Assembly (NCBI RefSeq): GCF_008728515.1
Contig: NC_044986.1
Coordinates: forward strand, 57,586,855-57,650,854
DNA from: Papio anubis
Taxonomy: Eukaryota > Chordata > Mammalia > Primates > Cercopithecidae
Direction: 5' to 3'
Length of the DNA stretch: 64,000 nt
Shown here: positions 48,519 to 60,290 of the stretch, piece after piece
Position numbering within the stretch: position 1 is the first letter of the stretch
Layout: every line of letters starts with the position of its first letter
Program-made: the position numbers and the translations under genes
Notes under the pieces: generated by a model
Told to the model about the DNA's origin: nothing
The model's input: only the letters and a program-made list of their open reading frames with translations
Databases searched by the model: none

Positions 48519-49465
48519 GCTCCAAGGAGTCACCTAACCCAATTATGGGACTGGCCTTAAAGAACCCTTCTTGGAAGAATGACCACTTGTAATTTCTTAA
48601 AAAATGAGGGGAGAGTTCACCAAATGGAGGGAAAGGGGGAAAGGGTTCCACGCAAGAGAAGGGATGTCTTGTCCTCCGAGATTGCAGGGCGGAAGGAAGG
48701 GTGAGGGTTTAGATAAGGGAATGACTAAAGTGAGACAGGAAAGCGATGTAAGTCAGGTCTGATGATCTCAGCCATCATAGTAATAGGATATGAGACCATG
48801 TGCTGATAGTGAAGAGTAGGCATTGGGTGGGGAACTGGAGGAGAGTGGTGAGGATTTTAGCTTGTCTTTGAAGATGAAGAGTAAATCTAAGCAAAGGTAA
48901 ATAAAAAGCTAGTGAATAATTCTAAGCTTGTATTAACACCATCATATAGGGATATGCAATTTTCTCTAGCAACCTTCAGATATCCAAGTACAGAGAAAGT
49001 GGACTGTGGCATTCATCTAGGATTCAGTTTTCTTGGGCAAGGTTAACAGAGTATGAAGATCTAAAGGAACCAAGGATGTTGATATCAACCATTCTGAGAT
49101 CAGCTGTAAAGCCTAGGAGGTGTAGGAAAAAAATAAAATGGAGGAAGTTAACTGACTAGAAGAAAATAGAGGCAGCAAGAAATTGGATGTCTCTAGAATG
49201 ACCAGGGAAGGTAAAATCTCTTAAAAATAAATTTGGTAGAAAAGGATCTCAATTCATGTGCCGAGTATCTGAGTGAATAAAAGGAGATGACTGGAAGGTT
49301 AAGAGAGTCATAGGCTATTAAAGAAGATGGCATCAACTTCAAAAGAGGATGACACTTACAAAATGGTAGAAGCTGAACTGGGTGCCAAGAGAATACATCC
49401 TAGGATGGTGGAGGTACAGATGTTGACGTGCAGAACTGCAAAGCAGTAAAGGATAAAAGCATGAC

Positions 49466-49926
49466 AAGGAACAATTCACAGTTGCAAAGATATGGAACCA
49501 ATCTAGGTGTCCACTGACCAATGAGTGGATAAAGTAAATGTGGTATGTATACACCATGGAATACTACGCAGTTATAAAAAAGAACAAAATGATATCTTTT
49601 GCAGCAATTTGGATGGAGTTGGAGGCCATTATTCTAAGTTAAATAACTCAGAAATGGAAAATCAAATACTGTATGTTCTCACTTACAAGTGGGAGCTAAG
49701 CTGTGGGTATGCAAAGGCATACAGAATGATATAATGGTCTATGGAGACTCAAAGAGGGGAGTGGAGGGGAGTCAAGGGATAAAGAAACTACATATTGGGT
49801 ATAATGTACTCTACTCAGGTGACAGGTGCACTAAAATCTCAGATTTCACCAGGATACAATCTATCCAAGTAACCAAAAACCACTTGTACCCCCAAAGCTA
49901 TTGAAATAAAAATATTTTTTAAAAAA
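49466..49926 (+). mobile_element. L1 3' fragment (end of ORF2 and 3'UTR)
   Basis: Carries the end of ORF2 (TACACCATGGAATACTACGC) and the 3'UTR (GTTCTCACTTACAAGTGGGA, CACTTGTACCCCCAAAGCTA), with an A-rich tail at about 49905-49926. Confidence 0.88.
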
Positions 49927-52011
49927 CATGCCAAGGAAAGGAGATACCATGGGAATGCATTTTGTTTGGTGACCAAAAATTGCAAAATGGGAGGAAGGGT
50001 TGAAAAAACTCCTCTCTAATATGGCAGGGAGAGTAGCAGCACAAGGTGAGGGCATAGGCCTTAGGATCAGGCTGTCAGTACTATGTCCCTACAGGAAAGA
50101 ACCTAAACCTTCTATGCATTCCTTTTCTCCTTTGTAACAGCACTACCTAACATACTAGTGTGACACCAAAGAAGGTAATGTGCCTGTACCATAGAGAATG
50201 AGTACCTATTAAATGAGAGCCAATGGTTTTCTTCCCCCAGCTTTGACTGTGGCTAAAGGCTCTAGATAGTCTTACAAGTCTGTGCAAGACCTGCACACAG
50301 TGGACAGAGGGCTAATGACATCCTGGTGCCAGGTGGACAGAGCATCAACGAGGGTCAGGTGTGACTACAGTCTTTCATAATGTATCAAGTTTGAAATATT
50401 CAGATGTCTAATATTTATGCCTACTTTGAAGGACAAAAATGATGGAGGTTAACATCCCCAATCACGACTGCAGACACTAAAGACAATTCCTTTTTGGGCC
50501 CTGATTGCTCCCCAGATAGCTAATCTAATTCCTACAACTAAGGAGGAGACACATACACATACCTGGCAAAAAATAAGGAGGCGGAAAGAAGTTGAATTGA
50601 GTAAGGGACAGGAGCAAAGAGATGAGAAGAGACTGTATACAGTCAAAGTTATCAAGCAAACCCACTTGAATTCCATGCCCCTAGGCTCGGATTGTGTTTA
50701 TAAGGAAAGGGTCATTCATGAGATCTATGGAGTCTTTAGTTCTCATTGTAGTGAACATGTTGGTTATATTTATAAAATACAATCATAACTACATCTGGAA
50801 CTTCTACGCAGAAATTAAGGTTGACTTACATGCCAGATTGATTTATATTCCCCGATAAGATGTAAAGCAAAGATTTATTTTACTTTGCACTCTTACAGCA
50901 TGGATTATTATTCATACTTTATTTTGCAAATTGGTGGTAACCTAACTGCAGCCAAATCAAGAGTTCACATGCCAAGTTTTGGTCTGAACAAGTTTTGCAT
51001 CCAATATACACTTGGCCAGAAAAATAAGGAGATAGAATAATAGAAGAGAAAAGAAAGTATTTTATGCACCCTGGAGGTCAAAAACAGATGTGAGTAGGGT
51101 CTTTGCGGAGTGTGGCTAGTTGACATCTGGTAATCCCTAATGGATTTCACTGTCCATTTGTAAGTTTCCCCCAATGTTTAATATCAACAGCTATTCAGGA
51201 ACGTAGTGACTCGCACAAAGAATAAAATTTACAGATATCAAAGACAAAGCCAGAAAATTACTCTGTTCTTGGCATCCATCCTTTCTGGGCAAAGACTACA
51301 TATTTTCTTTCTGTTGATGCTATGTTTAATAAAGCTATGTGATTGGTTAGATTTCGATTGAGCTGAATGTGTTTTGTTTTGTTTCTTTTTATGACTCAGT
51401 GACAAAGGGAAATATAAAACCTTCTGCTTACTTAATGAGAGAACTCTGGTTTCTTCTATGTAATTTGAGCAGGAATTGAAAAAAACCATCCCCAGAAGGA
51501 CTAATTATGCCCATACTGGTGGGAGGAAGACAAGAAAGGGATGGTGAGGAAGGTAGATGATCTGGCCCGTTTTCTTCTCTTAGTGCGTAGACTGTCTGAT
51601 TTCTTGTTTCCTTTCTAGTCACTCTTTTTTGCAGTGGCAATTCCCACAAACTGCAGAATTTGTAAGAAAATTGACAAAGAGGGGCAGAGATGTCTGTATT
51701 TCTGACCATAAAGGTTTCAAATGCCGAGGGACACCCTGGAAATGTTTTGCAAAGTTGATGCAGAAGAGTTATTGCTTCTTATTGCTAACTGCAACAATTA
51801 AGATTAAACATAGTTCTCCACGCCATCCACACACCAATTAAATTAAAGGTAATCCAGACATTCCTTTGACAGAACAGGCTACCCACAGAATTGCTAACTT
51901 AGTAACAAATTTAGAGATTTGTGACTAATCAATGAGGCATCAATTTGTGGACCTACTCAAGTCCATTGGTAGTGGTTATAAAATGCTAATATAATACTAG
52001 ACATTAGAAGA

Positions 52012-52165
52012 TTTTTTAAAAGACACAGGGTCTCTGTCGCCCAGGCTGGAGTGCAGTGGGGCAATCTTTACTCACTGCAGCTTCAAACTCCTGGCCTCAA
52101 GTGATCCTCCCAGCTCAGCCTCCCAAACTGCTGGGATCATAAGCATGAGCCACCAGTACCAGTCT
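52012..52165 (-). mobile_element. Alu monomer (FLAM/AluJ-like)
   Basis: One reverse-orientation monomer: GTCGCCCAGGCTGGAGTGCA through CCCAAACTGCTGGGATCATA. High divergence and single-arm length suggest an old monomeric Alu. Confidence 0.82.
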
Positions 52166-52469
52166 AAACCCTTAACATGCTCAGTGGGAAAGAAGTATAT
52201 CCTTGGTGGATTTCAGATGCCTGTCAGGGAAGTGGGAAGGAAGACTAGCAGCATGTGTGCTACTGAGTTGCCATCTCTGATTTATCCAAAGGAGTGTGTC
52301 ATCAAAAGATGTTTCCTAAGGTTTAGGAATTTTCCATTCAAGATGAACGTACATAGCAGCAAATGCATGTGTATATTATGCAGTATTAGTGAGAAACTCA
52401 ATCACATGATGGTGCTTTGTATCTTTTCCGGAACTTTTACATGTGCCATGTCATGAGATGCTAAAATGG

Positions 52470-52605
52470 CTCCTTGAAATAGAAAGAGGATATACTTTTA
52501 TCCCCGTTTTACAAATGAGGAACTGAATTTTGGAGCAAATAAGTGATTCACCCGAGGTCATGCAGCTAGTATGTTAGAGAATTTAGGAAATATTTCATAG
52601 TCACT
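52470..52605 (+). mobile_element. MIR SINE
   Basis: TTATCCCCGTTTTACAAATG, then CCCGAGGTCATGCAGCTAGT, a clear MIR core. Confidence 0.85.
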
Positions 52606-52796
52606 TGGATATTTTGTAATCACTCAAATTTCTGACTCAAATTAAGAGTCAGAAAACTGTGGGAACTATGGCTGAGATTTTCTGATTCCCACATTTTGCA
52701 ACAATAAAATATAAACATGACTAACCAGAATACATTTACAATACACATGACTAAGTGACAACATGTGGGAGATAACTGGCCTTTGAAAGGCATGCC

Positions 52797-52954
52797 TGTA
52801 TTAATCAGAGTTTTCCAGAGAAACAGAATTAATAGGATTTTACAAACCTGCAGAGCCTATATCCCAGCTTGAAACTGAAGGCTGTAAGGCTGCTATAGTA
52901 CCAGAAAGAGCCAGTATCTCAGAGTTCAAAGGCCATCAGGCAGAGGAAAAAAGA

Positions 52955-52995
<41 letters not shown>

Positions 52996-53245
52996 GTTGA
53001 TGTTTCAGTTCAAAGGCTGTCAGGCAAGATAAATCTCTTACTTGGAGGAGGGTCACCCTTTTGCTCTACATAGATCTTTAACTGGTTTGGTAAAACCCAC
53101 CCACATTACGGAGGGCCATCAGTTTTACTCAGTCTACCAATTCAATTATTAATCCCATTCGAAAACACCTTCACAAAAATATCCAGTTTGACCAAATATC
53201 TGGGTATCTCATGGTCCGGTCAAGCTGACACAAAATCAACCATCA
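52797..53245. mobile_element. LTR-like repeat containing a (CA)n tract
   Basis: Bounded by TG...CA. It has the familiar GAGTTTTCCAGAGAAACAGA start and GACCAAATATCTGGGTATCT near the end. I recognise it as a dispersed mammalian repeat with LTR-like ends but cannot name the family or assign a direction. Confidence 0.55.
52957..52993 (+). repeat. (AC)18 microsatellite
   Basis: Uninterrupted 37-bp AC tract inside the LTR-like repeat. Confidence 0.97.
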
Positions 53246-53465
53246 TAAGCCCACCCTTGTCAACTTGGCACTGTACATGTCTCTGTAAAACACATGTAAT
53301 GTCCAAATAAGGATAATAACAAGATCATACTTCTACCACATTATACAGCTATCCTGCATACAAGCATAACTGCACTAACCCTTTCCCCAGAAGAGGATGC
53401 AAACTCCTTGTATGATGGACTCTTCTCCTTACTGTCTCATAACTTAAGTAAGTATGTGGGAAGAA

Positions 53466-53860
53466 TGTTATGAAGTAAACTGTGTCTCCCCTCCGCCATC
53501 TATATATTCAAACCTTATCCCACAACGTGACTGTATTTGGAGACAGGGCTTTCCGTAGGGTAATTAGTTTGAAATGAGGTCATAAGGGTGAAGCCCTAAT
53601 CCAATCAGACTGTTTTCATAGAAAGAGGAAGAGACACTAGAGGTCTCTCTCTCCCTGCTCACACAGAGGAAAGGCCACGCAGGTCCACAGCAAGAAGGTA
53701 GCCCTCCGCAAGCAAGGACGAGAGGCCTTACCAGAAAACTACCCTGCTGGCTCTTGATCTTGAGGCTTCCAGCCTCCAGAACTGTGAGAAAATAAATGTC
53801 TATGTTTTAAGCCACCCAGTCTGTGGTACCTTGTTATGGCAGCCCAAGTTGTGTAATACA
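53466..53860 (+). mobile_element. MLT1-class (ERVL-MaLR) solo LTR
   Basis: Blocks GAAGCCCTAATCCAATCAGA, TCCAGCCTCCAGAACTGTGA and TTTTAAGCCACCCAGTCTGT are diagnostic of a MaLR LTR. It starts TG and ends CA. Confidence 0.85.
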
Positions 53861-54139
53861 ACGACTAAAGCTCTACCTGGGGTACTTCTCACTGTCACAG
53901 AAGAGGGAATTTATTTAAAATGTATCAGTCCAATTACTGTGTGCATATTCTAAACCTTTCTGTTTATTTTCCAGGCTGGACAGAGGCCTCCAACGGGGCT
54001 CTTTTTCAGAAGACATATGTTCTTGGGTATTTTGAGGGCTGGATTATAAATTCCTTTATGTCTTAGGGGAAGATTTCATCATGCTGTTTTAAAAGCTGCA
54101 TGACGAGCCTGTCAATAGCAGGCAGATGTCTGGAACAAA

Positions 54140-54290
54140 GAATAAACAATCAACAAATTTTCACTGAGTGTCTACCATATGCCGAACCTCGGAGATACAA
54201 TGTGGGTAAAGGCATAGGCTGTCCTTCCCTTTAAGTAGTACTCTAGTGAGGGATGTAGGTGGTAAGATAGGGATTGGGTATTGATTCATC
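54140..54290 (+). mobile_element. Old mammalian repeat (MIR/L2 class, unassigned)
   Basis: GAGTGTCTACCATATGCCGA and ACTCTAGTGAGGGATGTAGG resemble a dispersed mammalian repeat start. I cannot name the family. Confidence 0.4.
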
Positions 54291-54591
54291 TGAACATTTA
54301 AGGTTGTTATAATAAAGAAATTGACTTTTAGAAGCTCATTTGGAGATTCTAGTAGAAAGCACAGCTACACATATAGCCTTAACCTGGAAGATAATGCTCT
54401 CTGACTAGCAAAGGTGTTCCCTTTTTCATTTGTCACCTTTGGCTATAAGCAGGAGTAGCAGATACCATGGCCTGGTTATACTACCATCTCAACATCAGGC
54501 TACCAGTTGGGTTATAGAAGACTTGGTTTAGGTCCAGGGGATTTGCAATCAACCAATGAAGAGCTAAACCAGAATTACAAAGACAATGTCT

Positions 54592-54592
<1 letters not shown>

Positions 54593-54622
<30 letters not shown>
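54593..54622 (+). repeat. (GT)15 microsatellite
   Basis: Uninterrupted 30-bp GT tract. Confidence 0.97.
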
Positions 54623-54625
<3 letters not shown>

Positions 54626-55616
54626 AATTTATACTACACAACCAAATTTCAGAAGCCTAATTTGTTGCAAGGCCTCTATGTTTGTAACAAGGTGGTTTTC
54701 ATTCTTTCAGTAACACTAATTTTTATTTTTACAAAGTTGAAGAGGATTCTTGAAATATTTTCAAGTGTAATATAATATTTTCATGTGTGTTAATATAACA
54801 CCTTTATGCTGTAAGTCCAAAAGAAAAGTCAAACAAAAGGTGGTCTGTAGCAACACTAAGGTGTTTCCGTTTTTCACTGCTCTGCATTCACAGACTTTGG
54901 AGATGACCTATGAAGCTATAAATAAAAGCAAAACAATTTTTCTCTAAAACAATTTCTAAACTTTTCAAAAGGTGCAACGTTAGATTCATTTAATAGATTG
55001 TTACAGGCTTTCCTTGGGGAAACTCAGTTTTTTCCCCCCTTTTCTGAATCAAAAGTTGATAATGCAGAAATATTGCACAAATATCATGACAATATCTTTT
55101 ATTTTCTTTTTATTGAACAATAGTTGTGATTTGAAGAGTAACTTTCTTCAGTAAATTGTGGAGACTTCACAGAAATGGTTGAAACTATTTGAAGTCCACA
55201 AATTACCTAATGGAACAGCTAAGCTTTATGCCTTTAAATTTTTGTATATATATTTTATATTTTCTTTGAAGTCTCTGGTAAAGAACTTTTCAGCTCGTAA
55301 TATTTTGTATTGAGCATGAAATTGACTGTTGTTCTTACTGCTTCGTCTTTTCAAAGCCTCCAATGTAGGAAAAAAAAAAACGAATTTTTTTTACAAGCGC
55401 CAAATCCAAGAAGTATACCAATGCTGCCTTTGTTTCCCACAGAGCCATTAAAAATATATATATCAACATGGTTTCTACCATATTACTAAATTCTATCAAG
55501 TTGGTACCCTTCTAACAACAATAACAACAGCAGATTCCCAAAGTCATAAGGAGTGAGGAATGGTGAATGGAAACAGTAGGGAGGGAGTTACCAGAGTTAC
55601 CAGACAGTGTCACATT

Positions 55617-55909
55617 TTTTTGAGACGGAGTCTCAGTCTGTCTCTCAGACTGGAGTGCAGTGGTGCAAATCTCGGCTCACTGCAACCTTCACCTCCCAGG
55701 TTCAAGTGATTCTACAGCCTCAGCCTCCCGAGTAGAGTGGCTGGGATGACAGCTATGTGTCACCATGTCCAGCTACTTTTTGTGTTTTTAGTAGAGATGG
55801 GGTTTCACCATGTTGGCCAGGCTGGTCGCAAATTCCTGACCTCAGGCAATCTGCCACCTCAGCCTCCCAAAATGCTGGGATTACAGGTGTGAGCCACCAC
55901 ACTCATCCC
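55617..55909 (-). mobile_element. Alu (J/S type)
   Basis: Reverse-orientation dimeric Alu with a short T-tract, GAGACGGAGTCTCAGTCTG and TGGGATTACAGGTGTGAGCC. Confidence 0.92.
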
Positions 55910-56583
55910 AGTGCTCCTTTTTAAGACAGGTTCAACAAGCTTTAAAACTGAGTTGACAATTTAGTCACAGGTAAAAATATACTGCATGCAATTAGCTAAA
56001 AATTTCTTACAATAAATGAAATCTTGGTATGGCAGACCACGCAAACCTACCAGGGCACACTGAGGTATGAGTTGAGGTTTGGACATTCTAGCGTGGACGG
56101 CTCCCTTCCCCCACACTTCAAACTCCTCTACCTCCTGCCTCCCAAACACAGACTCCCAATCCCACCCTAAATGGACCTATTGAAACTTGCTCTGTTGCCC
56201 TCAAAAAGTAAGAGGCTATTTGTTCTTCCCTAAGCACCCTACTCCTGCACATTCTGAACTAATAGACTCAGCCATGCCCCAGGTTTCTGTAGGTTCCGTA
56301 AACCTCAAAGAGCCTGAATTCCACATGCAGCAGGAATTTAGACCAATGAGGGACAAAGTTAAAAGTTCCTTCTGGAGGAACACTGAAGAAGAGAAATCAG
56401 TCACTTACTAAAACTGATGAAAATTCTGGCTCTCAGGCGAGGGAAGAGAGGTCCTGTGCACTCTGTGAGGCTGTTTGTAACCCTCCAGAGTCACCTGTGT
56501 GCTTTGAGTAAATAGTAAAACTAGTTATCACTAGGAAACCGGGTCACTGCATCATGGGACATCGGCCTTAAGGGTGGGATGTG

Positions 56584-56687
56584 GGCCGGGCACAGTGACT
56601 CATGCCTGTAATCCCAGCACTTTGGGAGGCCGAGGTGGACAGATTACCTGAGGTCAGCAGTTCGAGACCAGCCTGGCCAAGATGGTG
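56584..56687 (+). mobile_element. Truncated Alu (left-arm fragment, no tail)
   Basis: Starts perfectly (GGCCGGGCACAGTGACTCAT) but stops after CCTGGCCAAGATGGTG, about 104 bp in. There is no linker, right arm or A-tail. Confidence 0.85.
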
Positions 56688-56739
56688 CCACTGAATCGTT
56701 GGGATAATTTTTTTAAAGTAAGGTTGCCAATAATAGTGT

Positions 56740-56990
56740 AAATGAGTATGTGATTTTTCTAAATATTGCCAAATTCCTTTTCCTATAGGTTGTACTATTT
56801 ATTTTGCATTTCTACCAGCAATATGTAAGAATGGCTGTTTCCCACCCCATCACTAGTGTCATCCACAGAGTATGCACTGACATTGGCATTTTGCCAACCT
56901 GATGATGAGAAATGCTATCTCAGGATAGTTTAATTTCACTTTTCCTTTTGTAATTAATTGAGCATTTTTATATTTATATTCCCCTATAGA
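56740..56990 (-). mobile_element. Old L1M fragment
   Basis: Antisense match to an L1M 3' region: ATATTGCCAAATTCCTTTTC, ATTTTGCCAACCTGATGATG and GAGAAATGCTATCTCAGGAT. Confidence 0.65.
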
Positions 56991-58029
56991 AAATATAAAA
57001 TTTAACTCTTAAAAATTCAGCTTACCTGATATCAACATTATCAAAATATATCAAACCACCTGTGTAAACCTAGAGTAAATGGCTATTTTTGTGTCCTAGC
57101 TACAGGGAGCAAACTATGGAATCCTTCCCTACTCTTTGCAGCAATGACCCTTTAAGTCCTAGCTTGTCTCAACTTCATGATATCCATACCACACAAGGGA
57201 ATGAATTTTTCCCCTAAAGATTATATATAGATTACATTTTTCCAAATGATATCTTCTTCAGTTCCCTCCTAATGTACTGTGTTTCTTAATGTAATAACAC
57301 ACATTTACTGAGTTTCTACTATGTACCTGCACAACATAGATCCCATAATAACCAATGAGAGTCAGTCTTTTTCTAGGCTGCTGGTACCATCAATGCATTG
57401 CAAAATTCCAGAAATTCCTGGTCACTCACAGTTCCCAAGCCCCTAGTAAAACTATTTTAATTCTATGTTTTTCCTCTACCCAATATCAACATTTTGCATA
57501 ATTGGGATATGGAAAAACTCTCCACTCTGGAGTAGGCTTTGAGTTTAGAAAAGAAAGCAGCGTGGAAGAGAAGTTGTTCTTCAACAACAAGATTAACTAA
57601 AAAAACAAGGGTCCTGAGGAGTCCTGGGCTTTGGGGTCAACGTGATTTATCATTCAGGGCTCTGACTAAGACACAAGAGTTGAGCAGCAGGCAACTTTTG
57701 AACCTCTACAACTTACTGAATGTTAGTCTCTTCATTAAAGTATAGTCTAAATTTTATTCTCTTCATTCAAGTATAATTCTTTCATTTGCAATGAGTCCAA
57801 GAGAAAAGATACGTTAAAATATTTAAGACTATTAAGTAGATACTAAATATTATAAAGTCTTGACCAAAAAAAGTGCTTCTCTTGAATAAACAATAGCAAA
57901 TGACTCAAATGACAGAGATGACTTGTGAAACTGCTGTTAGACTGTATTTCAGAGCTGACTAAGCTTGTTTTTTCTTATAGCCCCCACATCCATGCCATTA
58001 GCAAATTCTACTTTCAAAATATATCTTCA

Positions 58030-58715
58030 ATTCTAAGCATTCTCATTACCCCACTGTTACCCCTCTAATTCAGGCCTCATCTAGTCTATAACCACAGCCT
58101 TCTAACTTGTCTCTACTTATGAGTTTATCCCTACTTTGGCCTTCAGTTATACCTCAGTTACCCATACGGCAGCCAGTGATGATTTAAAATTGTGACACAG
58201 CTCCTGCCACTGATCCTTCAAACCCTCTATTGGCTCACAATCACACCCAGTTTAAATCCAAATCCCTTTCATGGCCTGAAAGCTTCCACTTGATCATGAT
58301 CCAGCCTCTCACCTCCTCTCTGACCTGGCCTCCTCTCACTTTCTGTCTTGCTCATTCTGCGTGGCCAGAAGTCTTCTCACACTTCCTCATAAAATCCAAG
58401 CATGATCCTGGATCAAGGCCTTAGCACTTCCTCTTCCTCTGCTTGGAACTCTTGGCTCATAACTCCCCGTGACTTCGTTCAAGGTTCTGCTCAAACACCT
58501 CATTAGTGAGGACTTCCGTGACTAAAATAGCACTTCGGTCACTATCTGCTTACCATGATTTATTTTTCTTCATAATATAATTTTCAATACCTGGCACAGT
58601 TTATACTTATTTGTTCATTGTCTGTCTCCTCCTACAAGAATGTAAACTCCAGCAGAGTAGAGACTTTGTTTTGTTCACAGATGGATCTGCAGGGCTTGGA
58701 ATTGTGAACGAACAG
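58030..58715 (+). mobile_element. L2 LINE, long 3' fragment
   Basis: Nearly 700 bp in L2 order: TCCATTGGC-type block (CTCTATTGGCTCACAATCAC), CCTCTTCCTCTGCTTGGAAC, GTTCAAGGTTCTGCTCAAAC, and AATGTAAACTCCAGCAGAGT at the end. Best-preserved L2 in the window; no open frame. Confidence 0.85.
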
Positions 58716-59589
58716 TTATTACAGTGCTCTGTTCCCAGGAGAGGCATATGAAATAAAATTGTGAAGTGGGATATTGCTTTATTGACAGCTGTTTGGACTG
58801 TGAAAACTCCTTGTCACCACCAGGTTACAAAGTCTCTCGTAACAAAGATAGGGAGGTAGGCTGGAGAGAGGTAGGGACAAAAAAAAAGAAGAAGAAGAGT
58901 TGGGGTGTTCCTAATATGGCCCAAGGGAGAAAAAATGGTGGTTTGCATAAGGGTCTGGCAGCCCAAATGGAGAGAACCAGCAGGGCTTGTTAATGGTTTG
59001 AATGTGGGAAATGAAAGAAAAAAAAGAAAAGCATAAAAATGGTCCTTGATAATTTTTTCACATGAGCAGTTGAGTGTATACTGGTGCCTTTTCATGAGAT
59101 GGAGAAGGGTGAAGAAAGAATGAGATGTGTGTGTTTATTTGGAGAATGGGGATTGGTAATAGTACAAGTTGTGCCAATCCCCCACCTCCACAAATAAACA
59201 ATGTGCATGCACATGCACACACCTATTTCCCACACTTCTCTGCTCTGCTTTATGGCTGGGGTGTGCTCTTTTCATCTGATTTCAAATGGCATAAGGCAAT
59301 ATGAGGTACCAGCAAGAGGCTGAATAAGAAACAAGTAGGAGAATTTATTCCTTTAGACCCCTCCCTGTCTCACTCCAGTTCTGCCAGTCACTGCATTCTG
59401 GGATTACTACTTCAATTGGATGGACCTTGTTCTATGACTCCAGGCTTTCTCTGGGTTCCTTTTGCTTGTCCCTACAGGATTAAAGAAGATAACAGCTTCC
59501 CAATGTTGCTAATCCCGGGATGCCTTAACACCTTGTATTGGCTTCTGTAGTTCTGCCCACACCTTGGTAAACTCTACTTCATTGAACTT

Positions 59590-59866
59590 TCTTTTTTTCC
59601 ATTGCCCAGGCTGGAGTACAGTGGCATGATCTCAACTCACTGCAACCTCCATCTCCCAGGTTCAAGCAATTCTCCTGCCGCAGCCTCCCCAGTACCTGAG
59701 ATTACAGGCACGTGCCACCATGCCCGGTTAATTTTTGTATTTTTAGTACAGAAGGGTTTTTGCCATGTTGGCCAGGCTGGTCTCGAACTCCTGACTTCAA
59801 GTTATCTGCCTGCCTCAGTCTCTCAAAGTGCTGGGATTATAGGCAGGAGCCACCACTCCTGGCTCT
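59590..59866 (-). mobile_element. Alu (S/J type), tail-proximal deletion
   Basis: Reverse-orientation Alu. The expected GAGACGGAGTCTC block next to the T-tract is missing: the sequence passes from T-rich DNA straight to CATTGCCCAGGCTGGAGTAC. Confidence 0.9.
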
Positions 59867-60072
59867 CATTAAACTTTCAGTTAAACCTTTTGAGTATGCC
59901 AGCTGTCCCATGCTGAGACCCTGATTGTAACAAGAGCCAAGTTCATGTTGCTCTGACTATTAGACATCCAAGTGAAGATATACATAGGCAAGCAGAAATG
60001 AGTTGGGAGAGACCCTAAGGCTAGGGAAGTCTGGGATACAGAAAAGGTAAGAGTCTTCAGCAAATAAAGTTG

Positions 60073-60290
60073 GAGTGGAGGCGTGTACCTGTAGTCCCAG
60101 CTACAAGGGAGGCTGAGGTGGGAAGATCACCTGAGCCCGGGAGTTCAAGGCTGCAGTGAGCTGTGATTATGCCACTGCACTCCAACCTGGGTGACAGACC
60201 AAGACCCTGTCTCTAAAACAAAAACAAAAACAAAAACAAAAACAAAAAACAAAACAAAACAAAAACCAAACAAAAACAAAAACAAAAAGA
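60073..60290 (+). mobile_element. 5'-truncated Alu right arm with (AAAAAC)n tail
   Basis: Starts within the Alu at GGAGGCGTGTACCTGTAGTC and ends in a long AAAAAC/AAAAC tail from 60215. Confidence 0.88.
60215..60290 (+). repeat. (AAAAAC)n tail expansion of Alu fragment
   Basis: About 76 bp of AAAAAC and AAAAC units forming the tail of the Alu right arm. Confidence 0.92.
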
